Below are positions 50,501 to 60,600 of a stretch of 64,000 nucleotides of DNA, piece by piece. This DNA comes from Cotesia glomerata (taxonomy: Eukaryota > Arthropoda > Insecta > Hymenoptera > Braconidae), in the NCBI RefSeq assembly GCF_020080835.1, contig NC_058165.1:17167915-17231914 (forward strand), in the 5' to 3' direction. The notes under the pieces were generated by a model. The model saw only the letters and a program-made list of their open reading frames with translations. It made no database searches and had not been told where the DNA came from. The first letter of the stretch is position 1. Each line of letters begins with the position of its first letter. The position numbers and the translations under genes are program-made.

Positions 50501-53500
50501 ATCACTTCAATATACTCACTACTTCTTTTGACCCTACCCCCCTGCATGTCGAGATTTTTTCATTCCCAACACACACTTCTTAATGCGGCTGTGGACCGAC
50601 TTGTGCCTTCTGTACCGCATTCACCCTGGTCCTTACCACTCGGGTATTGGAACAGAAACATGGGGAAACCACAGAGAAAACCCATGTTAGTACAGTCGGA
50701 GCTGGGTTAAGTCTACAGTGATTGATAAGAAATTCTTCTTTATCGACCACTGGAGCATTAGGCCTTTATCCTAGTGTGCAGAGATCCCTCGCGCTAGCCA
50801 ACGCTGACTAGAGTGATCACTCATTCAAGTTGTTGCTTAAATGGGTGATCACCCAAGTCAGACGTGTGCCGCCCGGCTATCTCTGCCACCTCCAGAGGCT
50901 GGCAACATTAACGAACATGTTTTTATTTATAATCACTGAAAAATATTGGTGCGTGTCGGGATCGAACCCGGGTCCCACTCTTTCGAAAAGCGGGCACCGA
51001 ACCGACCAAGCTATTGCCAGCCCCTTAGTTGTGACTAATTTATTTATTAAATTTATAGCAATTATTTATGAAAAATACTATGGGAAAAAAAATTTTTTTG
51101 CTTCAATGCTTTAATATCTTATCAACTAATTAAAATATGACTACTTCACCCGAGAAAAAATATTTATATATAATTATATATATTTATATATAAATTGGTT
51201 ATATATGATTATTAGGGCCGAGAATTTAGTTTTTTTAAAAGAGAGAGACAGAAGATAGGTGTAGCCAAGCGTTCTGATTGGTCATAATAAATTAATTGTT
51301 TTTTGTTTTTCGCAATCAAGTGAAGACAGCAGCTTGAAGAAAAATAAAAATTAGATTGCTAATCCAACATGAAAATATGAAAAATATGTCAAAAAAAAGG
51401 TTGGTTTTCAGATGTAAAGGTGCTTGTAAACAAATACAAGTCTGTACTGCTCAGATAAATAAAGAAGAGAATTTGAAGCACAGTGTTGTGACTAAAATGT
51501 TTAATGAAATTAATTTAAAGAGAACAGTAAACAAGCTGGCGATTTCGCTCAAGATCGCGTAAAAGAATTGGTCCCGGCCTCACTGGTAATTTTGCTGGGG
51601 ATCGCACTGACGGTCTTTTTAAGGTCTCGCTGGAGGTCTCGCTAGAACTCTTGCCGATGGTCTTGCTGGAAATCACGCTGACGGTCTTTTAGAGGTCTCG
51701 CTGACGGTCTCGCTAAAGATCTTGCTGGAGATCGAGCTGATGGTATTGCTAGGAGTTTCGCTGGTAATTTTGATGGCGATCACGGTGATGGTATCGCTGG
51801 AGATCACGCTGACGGTCTCGCTGGAGATCACGCTGACGGTCTTTCTGGAGATCACACTGACGGTCTTTCTGGAGATCACACTGACGGTCTTTCTGGAGGT
51901 CTCGCTGGAGATCACGCCAACGGTCTTTCTAAAGGTCTCGCTAAAACTCTTGCTGATGGTCTCGCTGGAGATCACGCTGACGATCTTTCTGGAGGTCACG
52001 CTGGTGATTACGCTGACGATCTTTCTGAAGATCACGCTGCCGGTCACGCTGATAATTTTGTTAGCGATCACGGCGATGGTATCGCTGGAGATCACGCTGA
52101 CAATCTTTCTGGAGGTCTCGCTGGAGATTACGCTGACGGTTTTTCTGAAGGTCTCGCTGGTGGCCACGCTGACGGTTTTTTTGGGAGTCTCGCTGGAGAT
52201 CACGCTCACGATCTCGCTGGAGATCACGCTAACGATATTTCTAGAGGTCTCGCTGGTGATCACGCTGACTGTCTTTCTGCAAGTCTCGTTGGAGATAACG
52301 CTGACGATCTTGCTGGAATCACGCTGACGATCTTTCTGGAGGTCTCGCTGGTGATCACGCTGACGGTCTTTCTGGAAGTCTCGCTGGAAATCACCAGCGA
52401 GATCTCCATAAAGATCGTCAGCGTGATCTCCAGAAAGACCGTCAGTGTGATCTTTAGAAAGACCGTCAGTGTAATCTCCAGCGAGACCGTCAGCATGATC
52501 TCCAGCGAGACCGTCAGCGCGATCGCCAGCAAAATCACCAAGCGAGACCGGCAGCAATACCATTAGCACAACTTCCAGCAAAACGACCTCCAGCGAGACC
52601 GTCAGCGAGACCTCTAGAATAACCGTCAGCGTGATCTCCAGCGAGACTGTCAGCAAGAGTTCTAGCGAGACCTTTAAAAAGAACGTCAGTGCGATCTCCA
52701 GCAAAATTACCAGTGAGACCGGGAGCAATTCCTTTACGCGATCTTCAGCGAAATCGCCAGCTTGTCACTGTTCACTTTAAATTAATTTTATCGAACATTT
52801 TAGTCCCAACACTGTGCTTCAAATTCTCTTCTTTATTTATCTGAGCAGTACAGACTTATATTTGTTTACAAGCACCTTTACATGTGCAAACCAACCTATT
52901 TTTTTGACATATTTTCATATTTTCATGTTGATTAGCAATCTATTTTTTCTTCAAGCTGCTGTCTTCACTTGATTGCGAAAAACAAAAAACAATTAATTTA
53001 TTACGACGAATCAGAACACTTGGCTACACCTATCTTCTGTCTCTCTCTTTTAAAAAAACTAAATTCTCGGCCCTAATGATTATATATGAAAAATGGCCAA
53101 ATATAATCATATCTAATTATATATAACTATATATAATTATATATAACAATATTTAATTATATATTTATTACATCTAATTAATTATTGGGTTAATTTTATG
53201 GATAGAATATTTAATATGGTCCTACGCAATTCTGTGTAACCAATTAAAATGCAAAAAAAAAATATCTAGATATAATTTTATAGCTATAACACCAGCGGTC
53301 ACCCATCCAACTATTAACCCTGCTCAATGCTGCTTAACTTTGGTGATCTCCGTGCGTCTTGAAGTCTCTGTCTACTGTGCTGCTGTCTTAGATGATAATG
53401 ATTCTATGATCTACATAATGTATCATATGAGTTTATCATAAATGGAATATAAAAATTGATTTTAATATATATTTGGATAGTCATTATTCATAATTTATTT

Positions 53501-56500
53501 ATTTTACCGAATTTCATTATAATATAACACTTATTTAAATAATAAAATAAATAATGATTTTACTATTAGGTAGTAGCAGAGCAGACCAAAACATCTCATA
53601 GGAAATGTGACAAATTTTGTATTTCAGAATTATTTAAACGTAATTATAAACATCATTTTACATTTTTTGTGATTACCAAAAAAAAATTTTTATGTCTGTT
53701 AATTATATATAAGCATATATAATTATATATATTTATATATAATTATATATGGGACTATATACAATCTTGCATGGCTGTATATTGCTCCATATATAGTCAT
53801 CTATAATTATATATGATTATATATAACCTCATATACAATTCCATATATAATCATGTATGATTATATATAATTCTATATACTTATATAAAATTGTATATGG
53901 AACTATATATAATCCTGCATGGCTGTATATTGCTCCATATATAGTCATATATAATTATATATGATTATATATAACCTCATATACAATTCCATATATAATC
54001 ATGTATGATTATATATAATTATGTATGATTATATATAATTATGTATGATCATATATAATTTTATATAATTATATATGTGATTCCATATATAATCATATAT
54101 GATTATATACAATTATATATAATTATATAGAAACATTTTTTCTCGGGCATTCAAGTCTTGTCATCCTATTTCATTCGTCTTGTCATTTATTTTTCATTAC
54201 TAAGCATTTTTACCTTTTACATTTGAATATCTCACTTCATTAGACTAGGAAAATTTACGAATTTCTAGATTTTTATTTTCAGGTTCTGTTTCTATGATGC
54301 TTATAATCAACAGACTCGATAGAGTCTGGCGCCAAGTTCCGTTCTCAAGCCAGACTACCGAGTGTGTATATACCATAAGCAGAACGGTTTTTTGAGGTTA
54401 CAAATTTTTTTTCAAATTTATTTTGATTTTTTTTTTTTTTATATGATATTTTATAATAGTAGTTCATGCTTTTTATTACGCGTATTACTTGATTATTATC
54501 AATTATCTTTATAATTTCTGTTTAAAATTATTAAAAATAATCAGCACAAACTATAGCGACCCAGATTTTTAGATTTTAACTTTTTTCTTATGTAAAAAGC
54601 GGACGGCCAGAGACTAAATAATATAAGGATGCATGCTAATCTTATAATAGATGGGAAACTACAGTGAAAAAAAGATATTTGACAGCTTGCAATTACACAC
54701 GCCAGGCGGCGCAAGAATAACTTTTACATGAACTATAGCTTAAAGGGGATAGTTTGCCTCCGGAAATGTATTAAATTAAAATTGTCAATTTTTATTATAA
54801 TTACAAAAAATAATGAAATCCGAGCAAAAACAGTTTCACTGTAAAAAAAATCGCGCCAAGTCCACGTTCATAAGACTATTAAGAAAAAAAAATTTTATTT
54901 CTTTACAAAAAGATATAAAATAAAAAATTAAAAAATCCAAGATACCGATATGGTTGTATATGATTTTCGGAAATTAAAAAAAATTTTTTTGTAAATTTAA
55001 AAATAAAAAGAAACCAATTTTGGAACGTACTTGGTGTGCATGATTGTGTACTTTAATTTTTTTTTAAAGTCCTAGTAGATAAATTTTACGAATTTCATAA
55101 AAAGTGAAATATTTTGTAACCACGCACACTAAATACGTTCCAAAATTGTTTTTTTTAATTTTTAAATTTACAAAAAAATTTTTTTTAATTTCCAAAAATC
55201 ATATACAACCATATCGGTATCTTGGATTTTTTAATTTTTTATATTATATCTTTTTGTAAAGAAATAAAATTTTTTTTTCTTAATAGTCTTATGAACGTGG
55301 ACTTGGCGCGATTTTTTTACAGTGAAACTGTTTTTGCTCGGATAGTTTAAAAACGATTCATATCTATTATCATTAAAATCTCATTCTATTACAATAGACT
55401 CTCATGTGTACAAGTAATTATCAACGGTCACTTGATAATTACTATTTCTTTCTAACATGGCTGTTTTCAGGTAGTACGAGCACTAAAGTAATTTTAAATA
55501 AATGGCTTGATTTTTTTTTTTTTATATAAAGTTGGACTAAGTCTAAACCAATTCTGAAAATTTTAGGGGGGGGGGTTGTCCAATTATTTAAATAAATAAA
55601 TGACTTCAAAAGTAGGCATATTTAACATTCGCTTTATAGTAAAACGGTAGATGATATGTTTTCAAAGATTTCTCCAAAACTAGTCGGTGGAAATTAAAAA
55701 AAAAACTATTTAAATTAAAGTTAAAACCTTAATAAACTATTGAAACCAAAAAAAAAACCCGTTGTGCCCGACTAATTGAAAAGATCAATTTTTTCGGCAA
55801 ATTAGATAGCGTTGATTATCTTTCATACTTACTGGCAAGACTGTAGACTATTAAAAAGAGATAAAATATATTGGAAAGAGATGATAGGAACAAAGTAATA
55901 ATCATAATAGTGAAGTAACCTAATCTACAACTTTAAAATTTGATTTATATTTTTTAAACTTTTTCTAATCAAAAATTTCTATATGTTAATAAGGGGGCGT
56001 CCATAAATTACGTGAGGCATTTTTGAAAATTTTTTGACCCCCCCTCCCCCCTTGATGAGATTTCATAAGATTTTCCCCAACTCCCTCCCCCCTCCCCTAA
56101 TCTCACGCGAGATTCTTCAAAATTTATGTTTTGGCTGTAAACGTGTTGGATTATTGAGAAAAGAAAAGCGCCATTCGGCTACACCCGACATGGATAGGTA
56201 GATTTCTTGTTTGAATATTGAAAAAAAAACCCTATTTAAAGGCCGTAATGTCCTAAAATTTATTTTCTATTATATTTTTGCAAATAACGACATGAGATTG
56301 ACTATAACAAATAGATATTTAAAGACATCTACCTAAAAAATCAGATTTTTTACAGATAAAAGTCATTTGATGATAAAAGCTAAAATTTAATTTATTCTTG
56401 ATTTTTTTTGAATTTTCTTAACTACGAAATAAATTGAAAAAAGTATTAAAAGTCGACGAACAATAGCTTAAATTGAAGATAATTAAACATATTATGACAA

Positions 56501-57593
56501 AATTTTATTAAAATTACGACATGAGACCGGCTACCACCGATAGATTTCTAAATAAATCTACCTAAAAAATTAGTGAACCTATCGATCAATAATCAAATTA
56601 AACAATCGAGGACTACTTTGCTGCTCTGCAGGGTTCAGACGAATACGACAAGCACTATTGTGTCAAATTTGGCCATATTTTATTATAGAAATACTATTTC
56701 ACGCAATTTTACACTGTTTTCTGCTAGAGAAAAAATTACGTGATATTTTTTAAGATCCCCCCTCCCCCCTTAGTGAGATTTGGTAAGATTTAGCTTGATC
56801 CACTCCCCCCTAGAACACCTCACGTAATTAATGGACGCCCCCCAATGAGAATAGTAAATATTATGAAGAATTAATTAATTAATATTAATTATCAATATTA
56901 TTAATTTAAAAAAATTAGGAAAACGGTTGACCCTGAAGGCCATCCCTGCAACTTCCCGCTAATTCCATACTTAGGCGCTTAAAATAGCACCAATGACGTT
57001 TTTGAGCTCTTTGAGCTCAAAAATACAATTTATGGGTTATTTTGAGCTCTCCGAGCTCAAAGATATTACTTTCCTATGCTTTAAAGCTTTTCGAGCTCAA
57101 AAGTCTGATAGAGATTTGATAAGACACTATTTTTTGAATTTTTAAACCGCAATAACTTTTGAATGAATAAACCGATTTTTACGCGGTTAGAAGTATTCGA
57201 CGCAGTTTTTCAAGCCTCACAAAGAATCTTAAATTTTGAATTGATCTCGCTAGGAATTTTGGAGTTATTCCGAAAAAACACTTTTTTCGGTTTTCTTTCG
57301 TTCACGATATCTCTCGAACGAATCAACCGATTTTGACCGGACTCGTGGCGATCGACGTGGTTTTTTGAGGTTAAGAGCTGATTAGTTTTTGGAATTGAAC
57401 TATTAAGCCGTTTAAAAGTTATTCCAAAAAAACCACATTTGAAAAAAAATTTTTTTTCAGTTTTTTTAAGATTTCTCAAAATCTGAATCGGTCCAAATAG
57501 TTTTCAAAATCTAAGTTTGGTCAAGCCCTTTTGAATGGCACCAACCGCGATGAAATCGGTCGAGCCGTTCAAAAGTTATAAGCGGTTCACATA

Positions 57594-57629
<36 letters not shown>

Positions 57630-60600
57630 GACACCGTGACAACCTCGCGGGGATAGTCAGGGAGGCTTCCTGTGACCTTCAAACGTCGAGATCTGATGAA
57701 AACTCGATTTTTGCAAAACGGGGTGAAAACAATAACTTCCCGATTTTTGAAAATCTTCGATTTTCTTAGCGGGAAGTTAAAAATTTCAATAAACTACAGT
57801 TGTAGATACAGAGTTATCAATAATTAAAAACAGTAAACATTTTTATAATTATTTATCTTTTTTATTAAATTCAGTGTCAATATTTTCAATAATTTCACGA
57901 ATTTTGGGATTCGGGTTTTTGCTTATTGAATACCTTATTTGCACCTCTATTTCAATTGCAATCTCACTAAGACAAATACCGAAGAATTCATTTAATTCTT
58001 ATTAAAAGGATAAAAAAAAATCATCAATAAAATAACACAATTTGCAATAGATATTAGAAGCATATCCAACCTTACTCACACTATAATCGAAGGAGAAGAC
58101 GAGAACCCTTCGAATTAATTTTAAAATTCCCGCCAGAATGCCAACATAACGCTCAACTCACACAACCATTGGCTGTACGGGACAACCCAGAAACCAGCTG
58201 GACTTAACGACCCAGCAAGAGAGAGAAAGAAAATACCTTTTTGTTACCTGTTAGAAACATCTGCTCAAGGTTTCTAAGGGCCCAATTGATCGTCCATTTT
58301 TCAGTCTCAAGTCGACATCCAATCTGTGCGTTTCATTCGATATTGTGAATTTAGCTACTGACGTAAATTATTCATAAAAATGAATCCGGAAATGAATTGT
58401 TTTATCTGTGAAAATCCATTGCAAACTTTACCAATCGTTCGAATAAAGCAAAAAGCAATAGATACACTAATAAGTTGTAGTAAAACTTTAAAAGATAAGA
58501 AGTGGAGTTATCTGAAGAATAAAACTGAACTAGATGTGCATAAAAAGTGCCGGGATGAGTATACTTACTCTGCAAAACGTAATTCTAGTTTAGTTTCACC
58601 GTCAACATCTCGACATTCACCACGTGGTTGTAATGATTTCAATTTTAAAACTTTGTGTTTGTTTTGTGCAAAACCATGGCAAGGCAAGAAAAAAGAAGCT
58701 AAATATTTAGTCAGAGCCGATGAAATGAAATTAAAATTAATGGAAGTTGCGGAAGAAAGAAACGATGAACAGGGTCAAATTATTAGAAATCGTATAATTG
58801 ATATTGAATCTTTAGTTGAAGTCGGTGCTCGTTATCACAAACAGTGTTACAATGATTTTTGTAATGTACGAAAAACTGAACCGTCTGAATCAAAAAAAGA
58901 ATTACAAGATTCTTTTCTTCGTCTTTATGATTATATTGAAGGCAGTATTGACTGCCAATTTACTGTTGACCAATTATTGAACACTATGCGTTACAAGCCC
59001 TCGGAGAAAACGTTATTGAAATATCTTGAAAACCAATATGGCAGTAATATCGTTATTCACTCTTCACCAAACGAAAGTAAAACTATTTGCTACCTTGGAA
59101 ATGATCAAAATACTCTCGATGATACATGGTACATGCATCGTGAAGCAGAAGAAGAAGCTGAAAACTCACGAATTATCAAAACTGCTGCGGAACTAATTCG
59201 CAAACAAATAAAAGGAACAAAGTACGATAACAAAAAAAATCCTTTTTCAGTTAAGTTTTTAGAATCAGTCAGTGATGATGTACCTTCGTATCTAAAAACT
59301 TTTCTGGATGAAGTAATTTTATTTGATGCAAACAAGAAACAAAAGCAAGGCATAGAAAATGTTAGGAGCGAGTCCAAAGATATTTCTTCCGCTACTACAT
59401 CACTTACCACGGAGTCAAGTGAAAGCTTAATTGAAAACGAAAATAATGTCATTAAAGACGTGAAAATTAAAATTGATCAGATTGGAACGTCAATAGTTAA
59501 AGCTATTCGTCCGGAATCATTTTTGTCTCCACTTCATTTAGCTACTGGAATATATTTGAAGCATAAGTGTGATTCTAAAACTGCTATCAACACTTTGGCT
59601 AAATTAGGTGTTTGTGCTTCTTATGATAGTGTCGCTCTTCATGAGAAATCTGCTGTTGAATCTAATGAACTCTCAAAATTAGCTCACTGTAAGTGCATCA
59701 AAAATTGTTCGAATAGATGCCGATGCAGGAAAGCTGGGCTTCCATGTTCGTCTCTTTGTACACGTTGCAAAGGAGAAAGTTGTGATAATTGCCAAAAGGT
59801 AGCGATGGAAGTTGAGGATGTTGATGAAGGAAACAGTTTACAAAATGAAAATGAAGATGATAGTGCCTGTGCTGACTATGCTGTATTTATTGGACAAATT
59901 TTGGAATCTTTACTGGGGGACGAAGAGAACGATGAAGATTTAACACGAGAAGAAACTGAAGTCACTGTGAAAGAAGAAACTGATGAGCCACCATCAAAGA
60001 AACGTTTGAAAAAATAAATGTAATGTAAAATAAGATGAAAAAAAAATATATTATATGTTAATGACTACTTATAAATAAATTTTGTTAAATGAAACACAAT
60101 TTAAAGATCATTATTCCTTTCTAATACGCTTAAGCTAATAAATTTTGGAAAAATTTTTTGCTTACATAGTAATATTCGGAATTTGGAGTATAATGAAGTA
60201 AGATTAAAATGTAAAAGGTAAAAATGTTTGGTAATTAACAATAAATAACAAGATGCTTGAATGAGTTAGTCATATTTTTAATAGTTGATAAGATATTTAA
60301 GCATTAAATTGCTATTTTTCATAAAAAATTGCTATAAATTTAATAAATAATTTAGTAACAACTATACTTTTCAGCTGGATTTGTTCTTTAACTAATGGAA
60401 AATAAATTATAATAACTTTAAGGATGATAAATTAGGTAAGAATGAAGAAATTACAGAGAACGTATTCTTAAAAATAAAAATAAAAATAAAAAAAAATCTA
60501 AGTACGGTAAAAATTTATTTGTTTGTAATAAATTGTTTGTTATATAAACAATTGAAAATTAAATAAAACAAAAATTTTTTTCAAAAACAAAAACAAGTAA

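Larger units (their letters stand above)
51149..54147. mobile_element. 3 kb CCCGAGAAAAAA element with nested palindrome
   Basis: Ends CCCGAGAAAAAATATTTATA and AACATTTTTTCTCGGG are inverted, with CA on both sides. Within it lie a large palindrome with a minisatellite (51208-53080), a 5S-rRNA-like segment (53293-53351) and, at 53690-54130, dense ATATATAATTATATAT palindromic repeats. No transposase was recognised. Confidence 0.7.

Noticed and set aside
51673..52728. 351-codon minus-strand frame and 201-codon plus-strand frame
   Set aside because: Both are products of a tandem repeat whose unit length is a multiple of three. Sequences are low-complexity and overlap on opposite strands, with no domain.
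53293..53351. Functional 5S rRNA gene
   Set aside because: Only the internal promoter part is conserved. The 5' third and 3' end do not match and it lies in a transposable element.
59105..59452. 115-codon minus-strand frame
   Set aside because: Antisense shadow of the nested 545-codon gene.
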